The notes under the pieces are model-generated. The model was not told the origin of the DNA, did no database searches, and saw only the letters and a program-made list of their open reading frames with translations. This document shows positions 7,570-16,813 of a stretch of 34,073 nt of DNA, piece by piece. The stretch comes from an uncultured Clostridia bacterium (lineage in GTDB: Bacteria > Bacillota > Clostridia > Monoglobales > Monoglobaceae), in contig CAKSIW010000019.1 in NCBI GenBank assembly GCA_934463175.1, positions 1 to 34,073 of the forward strand, written 5' to 3'. Within the stretch, counting starts at the first letter, position 1; every line of letters starts with the position of its first letter. A program made the position numbers and the translations under genes.

Positions 7570-8679
7570 TCAGCGGCAGGTCAGCTCATTCAGAAGTCCG
7601 CAGAGCTTGTCGGCAGCGTCGCGGATTCCGATGTTCCGTGACGCACGGCTCATTTCAAGCAGCCGCTCATCATCGGAAAGAAGCGGTCTTGCGGCGTTCT
7701 CGATTGCCTCGGCTGTCAGCTCACCTTCGGTTATCACAATCGCACCTCCCGAGCTTTCAACGGCGCGTGCGTTGTGTTCCTGATGATTCCCCGTGACATA
7801 TGGCGACGGAATCAGAATTGCAGGCTTGCCGAGTGCCGTCATTTCACTCACGGAGCTGCCCGAACGCGCAACAATCAAATCTGCGGCATTCAGTGCCAGA
7901 TCCATGTCATATATATATTCGCTGACCCTGATTCTGCCGTATTTTTCAAGCTTGATTCCGTTTTTCTCAAAGCGTGCCATAACGCTTTCATACTGATTAT
8001 TTCTTCCCGTTGACATGATTATGTTCAAATCATCTCTGTCCGCAATTTCTGAAATCCAGTCCGCAGCCGCCGCATTAAGCTTGTTTGCACCCAGACTGCC
8101 GCCGAAAATCAATACGGTTTTTTTGCTGTCAAGACCCAAAGCGCGCTTTGCCTCTTCTCTGCTGCATTTCAGAATTGATGGTCTGATCGGGTTTCCCGTG
8201 ACCTCAACCCGCCTCGGCTTCGGCAGAAATTTTTCCGCCTCACCCATTCCGAGTGCAACAATATCGGCATACCGCGAAAGAATTTTCACTGTCACGCCCG
8301 GGTATGCATTTGATTCATGCACAAGCGTCGGAATTCCCATGCGGTGCGCCGCATAGAGGACGGGTCCCGTCACATATCCGCCCGTTCCGAAAGCAACATC
8401 GGGCGCAAATTCCTTGATTATTTTTTTTGCCTCATGTATGCCCGTGAATATCTCCGACACCGTTCTGACATTTTTCAGGCTCAGCGAACGCTCAAAGCCG
8501 TGTATCTTTATAAATCGAATTTCAAAGCCCTGTTTCGGAACAAGAACCTTTTCCATTCCTTCCTCCGTTCCGACAAACAAAAAGCTGCTGTCGGGTTCTT
8601 TTTCCTTAATCAGGTTGGCAACAGCAATTGCAGGATTTATGTGTCCCGCAGTTCCTCCCGCCGCAAAGAGAACGCGCAT
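7570..8679 (-). CDS. murG: UDP-GlcNAc:undecaprenyl-PP-MurNAc-pentapeptide transferase MurG
   Basis: Makes lipid II from lipid I on the inner face of the membrane. The N-terminus shows the glycine-rich loop FAAGGTAGHINPAIAVA, then GTGGYVTGPVLYAA and HESNAYPGV, and the C-terminal sugar-nucleotide site with VLIFGGSLGANKLN and ARSGSSVSEMTALGKPAILIP, where the Glu contacts the donor. Length 369, normal. The ATG is preceded by GGAGGGGAG. A perfect 10-bp hairpin lies in the 65-base gap after ftsW (8713-8735). Gene position between ftsW and murA is usual for this cluster. Confidence 0.97.
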   Translation of the reverse strand: MRVLFAAGGTAGHINPAIAVANLIKEKEPDSSFLFVGTEEGMEKVLVPKQGFEIRFIKIHGFERSLSLKNVRTVSEIFTGIHEAKKIIKEFAPDVAFGTGGYVTGPVLYAAHRMGIPTLVHESNAYPGVTVKILSRYADIVALGMGEAEKFLPKPRRVEVTGNPIRPSILKCSREEAKRALGLDSKKTVLIFGGSLGANKLNAAAADWISEIADRDDLNIIMSTGRNNQYESVMARFEKNGIKLEKYGRIRVSEYIYDMDLALNAADLIVARSGSSVSEMTALGKPAILIPSPYVTGNHQEHNARAVESSGGAIVITEGELTAEAIENAARPLLSDDERLLEMSRASRNIGIRDAADKLCGLLNELTCR

Positions 8680-8712
8680 TCCGAAAACTCCCCTCCGTTT
8701 TAATCATAACAA

Positions 8713-8735
8713 TCCCTGCCGCAATGCGGCAGGGA
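8713..8735. other. Perfect intercistronic hairpin between ftsW and murG
   Basis: TCCCTGCCGC pairs with GCGGCAGGGA across a 3-base loop. There is no T-run on either strand, so it is more likely an RNA-stability or processing element than a full terminator; that role is inference. Confidence 0.55.
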
Positions 8736-8744
8736 ATACATTCT

Positions 8745-9923
8745 TTATAATTTGCTGTGCTTTGATATATTCAGCACTATGCCCATCTCAAACATTGTGA
8801 TCGCCAGCGACGTTCCGCCATAGCTGAAAAACGGCAGCGGCATACCCGTGACAGGCATTGACGATGTGACAACCGCGATGTTCACAATCGCCTGAATCGC
8901 AATCATTGTTGTGATTCCTGCTGCAAGAAGCGTCCCGAAAAGGTCGGGTGCCTTCAGCGCAATTCTCATTCCGCGGAGAATGAGAATGACAAACAGCGCA
9001 ATGACCAGAATTGCACCCAAAAGTCCCAGCTCCTCCGCAAGAATCGGGAATATGAAATCGTTCTGAGGCTCGGGTATGTTCATATATTTCTGTCGGCTCT
9101 GTCCGAAACCTACGCCGAAAAGTCCGCCCGAACCAATTGCATAGAGCGACTGCACAATCTGCCAGCCGTCCCCCTGAATGTCCTTGAACGGGTCGAGAAA
9201 CGTTGTGACACGTGCCATTCTGTATGGCGCAACCATAACCGCAACAACAATTGCAACCACAACAGGCGCCGCAATCACAAAGATATGCCGCCAGCGTGCA
9301 CCCGCAATGAAAATCATCACCGCAAGCGTTGTTGCAATCAGCATTGTGCAGCTGAAATGCGGTTCAAGCATGAGAACCGCGGCAACCATACCGATAATTG
9401 CTATGTATGTCAGAAACGTTGAAAAATGTCCAAGCTCTTTATAGTTTTTTGCAAGATTATTGGCAAAAAATATAATCATTGCAATTTTTGCCGCCTCGGA
9501 CGGCTGAAAATTGAACGGTCCTATGTAAATCCATCGGCGTGCATCATTCACGACACGTCCGATTCCCGGAATCAGAACCAGCACCAAAAGCACGAATGCC
9601 CCTGCAAAAAGCAGCCGCGACAGTTTTCTCAAGCGGTGATAATCATAGTTTATTGTGAAAAGCATTCCGATGCTTCCCAGAACTGCCCAGAGAAACTGCT
9701 TTTTGAAATAGTAATAGCTGTCATGGTTGGTCATTGAGCTTGCGAATGCAATCGGACTGCTTGCGCTGAGAACCATCAGAAGTCCGAGTGCCAAAAGGCA
9801 ATATACGACCGCAAGAAATCCATAGTCGATTCCGCTCACGGAAAGCCTTGTTCCGATTGCCGTCAGCCTGCCGCCGTCCACAGCTCCGATTTTTTTGATT
9901 TTAATTCTTTTATTCTTTTTCAT
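8745..9923 (-). CDS. ftsW: Septal SEDS glycosyltransferase FtsW (SpoVE-type)
   Basis: Polytopic SEDS-family enzyme that polymerises lipid II at the septum with a class B PBP partner. A basic N-terminus (KKNKRIKIKKIG) precedes about ten membrane segments. Family marks include NYDYHRLRKLS, ARRWIYIGPFNFQPSEAAK, FLDPFKDIQGDGWQIVQSLYAIGSGG, IPEPQNDFIFPILAEELG (with the essential Asp) and the C-terminal PLPFFSYGGTS. Length 392. The start ATG has only a weak upstream site, GGAG being about 18 bases away. It follows mraY with a 42-base gap where murD would be expected. FtsW versus the sporulation paralogue SpoVE cannot be decided from sequence; the cluster location favours the division role. Confidence 0.94.
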   Translation of the reverse strand: MKKNKRIKIKKIGAVDGGRLTAIGTRLSVSGIDYGFLAVVYCLLALGLLMVLSASSPIAFASSMTNHDSYYYFKKQFLWAVLGSIGMLFTINYDYHRLRKLSRLLFAGAFVLLVLVLIPGIGRVVNDARRWIYIGPFNFQPSEAAKIAMIIFFANNLAKNYKELGHFSTFLTYIAIIGMVAAVLMLEPHFSCTMLIATTLAVMIFIAGARWRHIFVIAAPVVVAIVVAVMVAPYRMARVTTFLDPFKDIQGDGWQIVQSLYAIGSGGLFGVGFGQSRQKYMNIPEPQNDFIFPILAEELGLLGAILVIALFVILILRGMRIALKAPDLFGTLLAAGITTMIAIQAIVNIAVVTSSMPVTGMPLPFFSYGGTSLAITMFEMGIVLNISKHSKL

Positions 9924-9965
9924 AATATACCGCGGTCAGCTCCTTCCGCCGTGCGCCGTGACCGT

Positions 9966-10937
9966 CTATGCAAAAAAGCCGATTATGCACAAAACAGCCG
10001 TAACCCCCGAAAACACCGCAACAATTTTCCTTTCACTCCAGCCGCACATCTCAAAATGATGATGAATCGGGCTCATCCTGAAAATCCTTTTACCTGTCTT
10101 TTTGAACCATGTGACCTGAATTATGACCGAAAGCGACTCCGCAGCATAGACAAAGCCGACAATCAGAAGCAAAATCGGGTTGCACATATAAATTGCCATT
10201 GCGGCAACGGCTCCGCCAAGAAACAGCGAGCCTGTGTCTCCCATGAAAACCTTTGCGGGGAATTTGTTATAAATCAAAAATCCCAGCAGTCCGCCAATCA
10301 AGGACGCGGAAAAAATCACAACGGGCGTTGTTCCGCGCACGCTTGATGCCGCGCAGTAGAACACGCTCACAACTATTGTCACGCACGATGCGAGTCCGTC
10401 GATTCCGTCTGTCAGATTAACGCTGTTCACAGCCGCAAGCATTACCAAAACAACAAACGGTATATACACCCAATATGGAAGTGCCGCCGAAATGCCGGTG
10501 AAAGGAATTGCAACCTCCGGCTTAATCACACCGCTGCATGTGAGCCAAACCGCAAACAGAAGAGCCGCAAGCAACTGCAATGAAAACTTCTGCCCTGCCC
10601 TCAAGCCCAGATTTCTTTTGAGTATGACCTTAATATAATCGTCCAAAAATCCAATCGCGCCGAACGCAAGCGACACCGCAAGCAGCGAGAAAACCCCATG
10701 AGCTGCGGTCACACCGCCGCCCGACATGAAAAAGCCGAGAAGCGACGCCAGGACTGCCGCCGCAATGAATATGAATCCGCCCATTGTCGGCGTGCCCGAC
10801 TTTGACTTATGCCAGCGCGGGCCCTCCTCGCGTATCTCCTGCCCGAACTTCAGCCTGTGGAGCAGCGGTATCAGAAATATCCCCGCAACCGCCGCAACCG
10901 TGAACGCAACTGCAATAATTGTAAATATCTTTGACAT
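9966..10937 (-). CDS. mraY: Phospho-MurNAc-pentapeptide translocase MraY
   Basis: Transfers phospho-MurNAc-pentapeptide to undecaprenyl phosphate, giving lipid I. The protein has about ten membrane segments and the family landmarks EEGPRWHKSKSGTPTMGG, the Asp pair in GFLDDYIKVI, NLTDGIDGLA, NKFPAKVFMGDTGSL and the histidine motif RMSPIHHHFE near the C-terminus. Length 323, normal. The ATG has GGAGG 6 bases upstream. It lies 44 bases after murF. The pairing of MraY with MurG and FtsW in one unit places lipid I, lipid II and septal polymerisation together. Confidence 0.97.
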   Translation of the reverse strand: MSKIFTIIAVAFTVAAVAGIFLIPLLHRLKFGQEIREEGPRWHKSKSGTPTMGGFIFIAAAVLASLLGFFMSGGGVTAAHGVFSLLAVSLAFGAIGFLDDYIKVILKRNLGLRAGQKFSLQLLAALLFAVWLTCSGVIKPEVAIPFTGISAALPYWVYIPFVVLVMLAAVNSVNLTDGIDGLASCVTIVVSVFYCAASSVRGTTPVVIFSASLIGGLLGFLIYNKFPAKVFMGDTGSLFLGGAVAAMAIYMCNPILLLIVGFVYAAESLSVIIQVTWFKKTGKRIFRMSPIHHHFEMCGWSERKIVAVFSGVTAVLCIIGFFA

Positions 10938-10981
10938 TTTTATCCTCCAAAACCGACAGAGCTTTTCTTTTGCCGTGCTCC

Positions 10982-12382
10982 TTATTTATCAAGCTCCGAA
11001 ACATAATCCGCAAGCTCCTCCAAATGCATTCCGCGCGACCCCTTGAACAGAATAATATCATTCGGGCGCAGAATTTCCGCAAGATGAGCCTTTGCCGTTT
11101 CGGTGTTTAAAAACACATAAATCTCCGCAGAGCTGAACCCTGCGGCAATTGCACCGCGGGCAACGCTTTCCGCATTTTTTCCGACCGCAATCAGACAGTC
11201 CAAGCCATACTCCGCCGCGAGCTGTCCGACCATCTCGTGTGCCTTTTCCGAATATTCGCCCAGCTCCAGCATGTCTCCGAGAACCGCAACACGTCTGAAC
11301 TCCGCCTCGGAATCACACGGCGGTGTCACCGAAAGCACCTCCAGACCCGATTTCATTGATGTCGGGCTTGCGTTATAGCAATCGCGGATAACCGTACTGT
11401 GCGTCAGCCGTTCAATTCTCTGACGCATACCGCTCGGCTGAAAATCGGAAATTCCCTCAATTATGTCATTTATCGGAATGTTATATCTCAATCCGACAAG
11501 TATTGCCGCAAGAGCATTATAAACATGATGTATTCCCGGAACACCGACCGTGACTTTGCGCACCTCACCGTCGAGCTTGACCTCAAATTCGGTGCGGTCC
11601 GAAAACTTTCTCACGTTCTGTGCCGCAATGTCACAGCCCGAATTTTCGATTCCGTAGCTGAGTGTTTCATACGGCAGCGTTCCGCAGAGACCGCGAAGGT
11701 GTTCATCATCACCGTTGACAATCACAGTTCCGTCACCCGTCAGTCCGTCAAGAATTTCCAGCTTTGCCTTTAATATATTCTCCTGTGTTTTCAGGAATTC
11801 TATGTGAGAAAACCCGATATTTGTGAGAACAGCCGTCTCGGGCGCGGCTATTTTTGAAAGATATGAAATCTCTCCGAAATTGCTCATGCCCATCTCAAAA
11901 ACCGCGACCTCGTCCTCACTGCTCATTCTGAAAACAGTCAGCGGAAGTCCGATGTCATTGTTGAAATTGCCGTCGGTTTTCAGCGTTCTGTAACGCCTGC
12001 CAAGCACGCAGGCAATCATATCCTTTGTGCTGGTCTTGCCGACGCTCCCCGTTATTGCAACAGACGGAATATCAAACTGACGCCTGTAGTATGCGGCAAT
12101 ATCTCCGAGAGCCTTTCTTGTATCGTCCGTATATATCACGGGCAGGCTGTCCTTGTTTTCAAAATTTCTGTCAACCACGCAGCATATCGCCCCGGCTTTT
12201 ATGCAGTTTGCCGCAAAGTTATGCCCGTCAAAGCGGTCACCGCGCAAAGCAACAAAAACCGCACCGCGTGCCGCCTTTCTGCTGTCTGTCACAACGTCCG
12301 AAACAATCATTTCCCCGTCACACAGCTCTGCTGTTCCTCCGCATGCCGCCGCAATCTGTTTAACCGTCAAAATGTTTTCCAA
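10982..12382 (-). CDS. murF: UDP-MurNAc-tripeptide:D-Ala-D-Ala ligase MurF
   Basis: ATP-dependent ligase that adds D-Ala-D-Ala to complete the pentapeptide. The N-terminal Mur domain is followed by the P-loop TGSVGKTSTK (about residues 111-120), NFNNDIGLPLTVF with FEMGMSNFGEI, and the C-terminal domain with VIRDCYNASPTSMKSGLE, diagnostic for MurF. Length 466. The start is a TTG at 12382: GAGGTG lies 7 bases upstream and overlaps the murE stop, so the two genes are coupled. MurD, the preceding ligase of the pathway, is not in the window. Confidence 0.96.
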   Translation of the reverse strand: MENILTVKQIAAACGGTAELCDGEMIVSDVVTDSRKAARGAVFVALRGDRFDGHNFAANCIKAGAICCVVDRNFENKDSLPVIYTDDTRKALGDIAAYYRRQFDIPSVAITGSVGKTSTKDMIACVLGRRYRTLKTDGNFNNDIGLPLTVFRMSSEDEVAVFEMGMSNFGEISYLSKIAAPETAVLTNIGFSHIEFLKTQENILKAKLEILDGLTGDGTVIVNGDDEHLRGLCGTLPYETLSYGIENSGCDIAAQNVRKFSDRTEFEVKLDGEVRKVTVGVPGIHHVYNALAAILVGLRYNIPINDIIEGISDFQPSGMRQRIERLTHSTVIRDCYNASPTSMKSGLEVLSVTPPCDSEAEFRRVAVLGDMLELGEYSEKAHEMVGQLAAEYGLDCLIAVGKNAESVARGAIAAGFSSAEIYVFLNTETAKAHLAEILRPNDIILFKGSRGMHLEELADYVSELDK

Positions 12383-12388
12383 TCCGTG

Positions 12389-13843
12389 TCACCTCACGCC
12401 CTCTGTATGGTCAATAAGCTTCTGAACAATCTCTCTTTCGTCAAACACGATTGTTCTGTCCTTGAGTATCTGATATGTTTCATGCCCTTTTCCCGCAAGA
12501 AGGATTATGTCATCGCTTTTTGCATGGTCAAGCGCATATTCAATCGCCTCAAAACGGTTCTCCACCACAACATATTCGCAGTCGGTCTCCGATATTCCGG
12601 CGAGAATGTCCTTGATTATTGCGCCCGGCTCCTCAGTTCTCGGATTATCGCTTGTCACAATGCAGAAATCCGAAAGCTCACCCGCGATTTTTCCCATTTT
12701 GGGTCTTTTGGTCTTGTCACGGTCGCCTCCGCAGCCGAAAAGCGTGACGATTCTGCCCTTTGCAAATCCCCGTATTGCATTCAGAATGTTCAGCAAGCCG
12801 TCGGGCGTATGTGCATAGTCTATTATAACCGTATAATCAGTGTCGGTATTCACAACCTCAATTCTGCCCTTGACACCGTGAGCCGCGGCAAGTCCCTCCG
12901 CAATTGTGCCGAGGTCAAGTCCTGCCGCAAGACAGCAGCCCGACGCAGTCAGCGCGTTATACACCGAGAATTTTCCCGGAATTGCAAGCTTCACGCGCAC
13001 GGTTTCGCCGCCGTATGACATATCAAACTCCACACCCGTTGCCTTATACTCGATGTTTTCCGCAGAAAGCCCGTCAGACAGCCCTAAGCCGTATTTCAGC
13101 TTTCCGCACGTGCAGTCTGCCGACATTTTCTCAAACGCTGCGTCGTCGGCATTGAAAACGCCTGCACGGCACATTTTGAAAAGGCGCGATTTTGCCTCAA
13201 TATAGTTATCCATTGTTTTGTGAAAATCAAGATGATCCTGCGTCACATTTGTGAACGCCGCAACGTCAAATTCGCAAGCTGCAACACGGTCAAGTGCCAA
13301 AGAATGCGATGAAACCTCCATCACAACCGCGTCAACTCCTGCGCCTGCCATTCTGTCAAACAGCTCCATCAGTTCAACCGAATCGGGGGTTGTGTGATGA
13401 GACGGAATGACCTCAGACGCAATCATGTTCTGATTTGTGCCAATCAGTCCGACCTTCATGCCGCAGTTTTCAAGAATTGTTTTCACAAGATATGTTGTTG
13501 TTGTTTTCCCGTTTGTTCCCGTAACACCGAAAAGCCTGAATTTTCTGAAGGGATAGTCATGAAGCGCTGCCGCCATCTTTGACGCGGCAAGTCTTGTGTT
13601 TTTTGTGACAACAGTGGTTGCCGCAATGTCATCAAGCCTTCTCTCCGACACAATCGCAACCGCTCCGCGTTCAAGCGCGTCTGCCGCAAAATCGTGTCCG
13701 TCCTGTTTGAATCCTTTAATACATATGAAAGCATACCCGGGCTTCACCTCATTTGAACTGAATGTGATTCCCGAAATTTTTGTATCAATGTTTCCCTGTG
13801 TTTCAACAATATCGACGTCCTTCAGCAATTCCGCCAGTGTCAT
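12389..13843 (-). CDS. murE: UDP-MurNAc-L-Ala-D-Glu:meso-diaminopimelate ligase MurE
   Basis: Adds the third residue of the peptide stem. P-loop GVTGTNGKTTTTYL at about residues 106-119, HTTPDSVELMELFDRM, EVSSHSLALDRV and the C-terminal domain with GCGGDRDKTKRPKMG. The DNPR motif at about residues 399-402 is the signature of enzymes that take meso-diaminopimelate instead of lysine, so the wall is probably A1-gamma type. I chose the ATG at 13843, 8 bases after GGAGG; the upstream TTG at 13858 overlaps that site. Length 484, normal. It lies between the division transpeptidase and murF. Confidence 0.96.
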   Translation of the reverse strand: MTLAELLKDVDIVETQGNIDTKISGITFSSNEVKPGYAFICIKGFKQDGHDFAADALERGAVAIVSERRLDDIAATTVVTKNTRLAASKMAAALHDYPFRKFRLFGVTGTNGKTTTTYLVKTILENCGMKVGLIGTNQNMIASEVIPSHHTTPDSVELMELFDRMAGAGVDAVVMEVSSHSLALDRVAACEFDVAAFTNVTQDHLDFHKTMDNYIEAKSRLFKMCRAGVFNADDAAFEKMSADCTCGKLKYGLGLSDGLSAENIEYKATGVEFDMSYGGETVRVKLAIPGKFSVYNALTASGCCLAAGLDLGTIAEGLAAAHGVKGRIEVVNTDTDYTVIIDYAHTPDGLLNILNAIRGFAKGRIVTLFGCGGDRDKTKRPKMGKIAGELSDFCIVTSDNPRTEEPGAIIKDILAGISETDCEYVVVENRFEAIEYALDHAKSDDIILLAGKGHETYQILKDRTIVFDEREIVQKLIDHTEGVR

Positions 13844-13883
13844 ATCATATTCCTCCAATATACATTTGTTTATTTTTCATTCG

Positions 13884-16112
13884 TCAGTCGCGAACCTCTG
13901 CATATGCAAAGTCAAGAGTGATCACCGTTCCGGGTTCAACAACCGTTCCTGCCGCAGGCGACTGCGCCGAGCACACTGCCGCGCCCGTTGCCTTTGACAA
14001 GCCCTTAATTCTCACATTCAGCCCCGCGTTCACAATTCCCTTGTTCGCCTCGGACGCTGAACAGCCCACAACGTTCGGCACGGTCACATTCTGCGCACTT
14101 ACCTCGCCTTCTGTGTATGCAACAACCTTTGAATTTTTTGAAAGCTTTGAAAATGCCTTCGGAACCTGATCCAGAACAATGTCGCCGCTGCCTCTGAAGC
14201 TGATTCCGACACCGCTCTCCGCAAGTATGCCCTCTGCTTCCTTTCTCGTCCTTCCCGTTATGTCGGGAACGGTTATATCAACAAGTGCAAGCTCCTCCTG
14301 AGTGTACTCCGGTTCAACGCCGAGATACTGGAGACTCTCTTCAAGAATATTTTTCACAACAGGTGCCGCAATCAATCCGCCGTAATATACCGCACCGGCA
14401 GGCGGCTGGTCAAGAATGACAAGACATGCAATCTGCGGATCGTCCGCAGGTGCAAAGCCGACAAACGACGCAACATATTTGCCCGAGCCGCGCGGCTGTT
14501 TCTCCGATGTTCCCGTCTTTCCCGCAATTCTGTAGCCTGCGAGATATGCATTTTTTCCGCCGCCGACCGAAACAACCGATTCGAGTATCTCACACATTGT
14601 TTTGCTGGTCTGTTCCGATATTACCTGACGCACAACCTGCGGCTTGAACTCCTCAACAACATTCTGACTGCTGTCAACGAGCTGCTTCACAAGATGAGGT
14701 TTCATCAGCTTTCCGCCGTTTGCCACAGCCGAAACCATGGTTATCATCTGGAGCGGAGTGACATTGAAACTCTGTCCGAAGGACGATGTTGCAAGGTCGA
14801 TTTCCTTGAAGTTTGACGGGTCATGGAAAATTCCGTTTGTCTCGCCCGGAAGCTCAATTCCCGTCTTGTCACGGAAACCGAAGCCCTTCAGATATTTCAA
14901 AAAGTTTTCACGTCCGACCCTTGCGCCAACCTCAATAAACACGGGGTTACACGAATTCTGAACGCCCTGGACAAAGGTTTCCGCGCCGTGTCCGTTTCGG
15001 TTCGCACAGCCGATCGTTCTGTCCGCAACCTTGATTGACCCGCTGCAATAGAAATGGTCATTGAGTCCGACCGCGTTCTCCTCCAGTGCCATTGATGCCA
15101 CGGCAACCTTGAAGGTTGAACCCGGTTCATATGAATCGACAACCGCCTTGTTTCGTCTCAAAAACTGCGTAACCTCGGTCAGCCGCGAGTTATATTCCGC
15201 ACCGCTCAGTCCCGAAAGCTCCTTTTCAATCTCGGGATATTTCTCCGCAACCGCCTCCGTCACCGCAAACGGCTGATTCAGATCATAGTCCGGCTTGGTT
15301 GCCATCGCGAGTATTTCACCCGTTTTAACGTTCATGACAATTGCCGCCGCACCTTCTTCAAGCTTGTTCTCGATTCTCGCATTTTCAAGGTGCTTTTCAA
15401 CATAATGCTGAATGCTTTCATCAATTGTCAGAACAACGCTCTGCCCCTCCTGGGCTTCATAATAGCTTTCATAGTTGTCGGGCAGCTCCATTCCTGCCGC
15501 ACGGTTCGCCGAAACGATTCGTCCGGGAATGCCCTTGAGCTTGTCATCATAGACGCTCTCGATTCCCTCAAGTCCCTGATTGTCCGCACCGACAAATCCG
15601 ATGACCTGTGACGCAAAGTTATTATACGGATAATAACGTTTTGTATCCTCTGAAAATTTTATGCCGTCAAGCTTATATGTATTCACATATTCGCGCACGG
15701 CGTCCGCCTCGTCCTTTTCGACTTTTCTTTTTATATATTCAAAATTGGATTTTTTGTTTATTTTTTCGAGAACCTCGTCCTTTTCAAGCCCGAGTGCGTC
15801 TGCAAGATTCTTTGCAATCTGTTCCGCTGTCTGCTTTGAATTTCCGCGGACGTTTTTCGGCGAAATGCTGATTGTTTCAACGCTGAGATTGTTCGCAAGA
15901 ATTTTCATGTTACGATCATAAATCAAGCCGCGCTTGGGGTTTATTATATTATCGCTCGTCTGCTGCTCACGCGCCGCCGACGCCAGTTCTCCGCCGTCCA
16001 CAAGCTGAAGCCATGCAGTCCGGCAGATGAGTGCGCAAAAGCATACAATGACCCATATGCCGACACAAACAATCCTTTTCCGCTGTTTCAACGTACTCTG
16101 TTCCCTCTGCAC
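13884..16112 (-). CDS. Class B penicillin-binding protein with two PASTA domains (PBP2/SpoVD type)
   Basis: Transpeptidase that cross-links septal (or spore cortex) peptidoglycan with an SEDS partner. A membrane anchor (IVCVGIWVIVCFCALICRT) at about residues 14-32 is followed by the PBP dimerisation domain (NPKRGLIYDRNMKILA) and the transpeptidase domain: catalytic Ser in STFK (332-335), SCN (387-389) and KTG (532-534). Two PASTA domains follow, about 612-676 and 676-739, each with a VPDITG or VPNVVG opening. Length 742. The start is GTG at 16112 with GGAGG 7 bases upstream. B. subtilis SpoVD carries one PASTA domain and PbpB two; two domains and the mraZ-rsmH-ftsL context favour a PbpB-like division role, but SpoVD remains possible. 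Confidence 0.92.
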   Translation of the reverse strand: MQREQSTLKQRKRIVCVGIWVIVCFCALICRTAWLQLVDGGELASAAREQQTSDNIINPKRGLIYDRNMKILANNLSVETISISPKNVRGNSKQTAEQIAKNLADALGLEKDEVLEKINKKSNFEYIKRKVEKDEADAVREYVNTYKLDGIKFSEDTKRYYPYNNFASQVIGFVGADNQGLEGIESVYDDKLKGIPGRIVSANRAAGMELPDNYESYYEAQEGQSVVLTIDESIQHYVEKHLENARIENKLEEGAAAIVMNVKTGEILAMATKPDYDLNQPFAVTEAVAEKYPEIEKELSGLSGAEYNSRLTEVTQFLRRNKAVVDSYEPGSTFKVAVASMALEENAVGLNDHFYCSGSIKVADRTIGCANRNGHGAETFVQGVQNSCNPVFIEVGARVGRENFLKYLKGFGFRDKTGIELPGETNGIFHDPSNFKEIDLATSSFGQSFNVTPLQMITMVSAVANGGKLMKPHLVKQLVDSSQNVVEEFKPQVVRQVISEQTSKTMCEILESVVSVGGGKNAYLAGYRIAGKTGTSEKQPRGSGKYVASFVGFAPADDPQIACLVILDQPPAGAVYYGGLIAAPVVKNILEESLQYLGVEPEYTQEELALVDITVPDITGRTRKEAEGILAESGVGISFRGSGDIVLDQVPKAFSKLSKNSKVVAYTEGEVSAQNVTVPNVVGCSASEANKGIVNAGLNVRIKGLSKATGAAVCSAQSPAAGTVVEPGTVITLDFAYAEVRD

Positions 16113-16266
16113 CTTTCTACCTCCGACACCGCATAAATTTCCGCAGGCAAAATCCGCCCCGAAACCGACAACAGCGAAAGCTATAGAAACCTAAGCTCCC
16201 GCCGCAGCAATTCACTTCTGTAAATTATATTTTATACCGCACTGTAAATATGACAAAATGCTTTTT

Positions 16267-16797
16267 TTATTTGAAAATTTTCATCGAACCGATGATTGTT
16301 CCGGGAACACCCGTAACCGCAATCTTCTCTCTCTCGCTGTCAGTATTCTTTGCGGCAATATTCTCCGAAAAATCTCCCATCTGCATGTCAACATAAAAAA
16401 TCTGATATCTCTCGGGCTTCACCATTCCGAATTTCTCGCTTGCAACCGTCTGAAGCTTCTTCAAATCAACCGTTTTGTCAATCTTAGCCTGCAAATCCTG
16501 GTTTGCAGCCACAATGCTGCTGTATTCCTTCTTCAGCTGCGTTATCTCGGAATTTGCCTCATTAATCGCAACATATCTGCTTATCACAACAAAAGCCGCC
16601 GCAAAGCACATTGCAGCCTTCAAAAAATTTCTGAATCTCGCCGCAGCCGCAGCACGTCTTGCACTGCGTGCTTTCACCGCTTTTTCAATTGCAGCTTTCC
16701 TGCGAGCTGCTTCATTATGCCGTTCATGTCCGCGTCCCTCGCCGAATGCGTCAAGCTTATGCGCACTGCTGGTGTTATAGCCGTACATATTCGCCAT
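16267..16797 (-). CDS. ftsL: Division protein FtsL-like
   Basis: Small bitopic divisome protein. A basic, Ala/Arg-rich N-terminal region (KAVKARSARRAAAAARFRNF) precedes a membrane helix (AAMCFAAAFVVISRYVAI) and a coiled-coil segment (ITQLKKEYSSIVAANQDLQAKIDKTVDL, given here in part), then the conserved end of the coiled coil EKFGMVKPE. Length 176. Identification rests on topology and on position between rsmH and the division transpeptidase, since FtsL sequences are poorly conserved. A gap of about 150 bases to the next gene contains no clear promoter. Confidence 0.85.
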   Translation of the reverse strand: MANMYGYNTSSAHKLDAFGEGRGHERHNEAARRKAAIEKAVKARSARRAAAAARFRNFLKAAMCFAAAFVVISRYVAINEANSEITQLKKEYSSIVAANQDLQAKIDKTVDLKKLQTVASEKFGMVKPERYQIFYVDMQMGDFSENIAAKNTDSEREKIAVTGVPGTIIGSMKIFK

Positions 16798-16813
16798 ACT
16801 GAATTCTTCCCTT

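Noticed and set aside
16113..16266. A promoter in the gap between ftsL and the PBP gene
   Set aside because: TATAAT-like and TTGTCA-like sequences are present but their spacing does not fit a sigma-A promoter.
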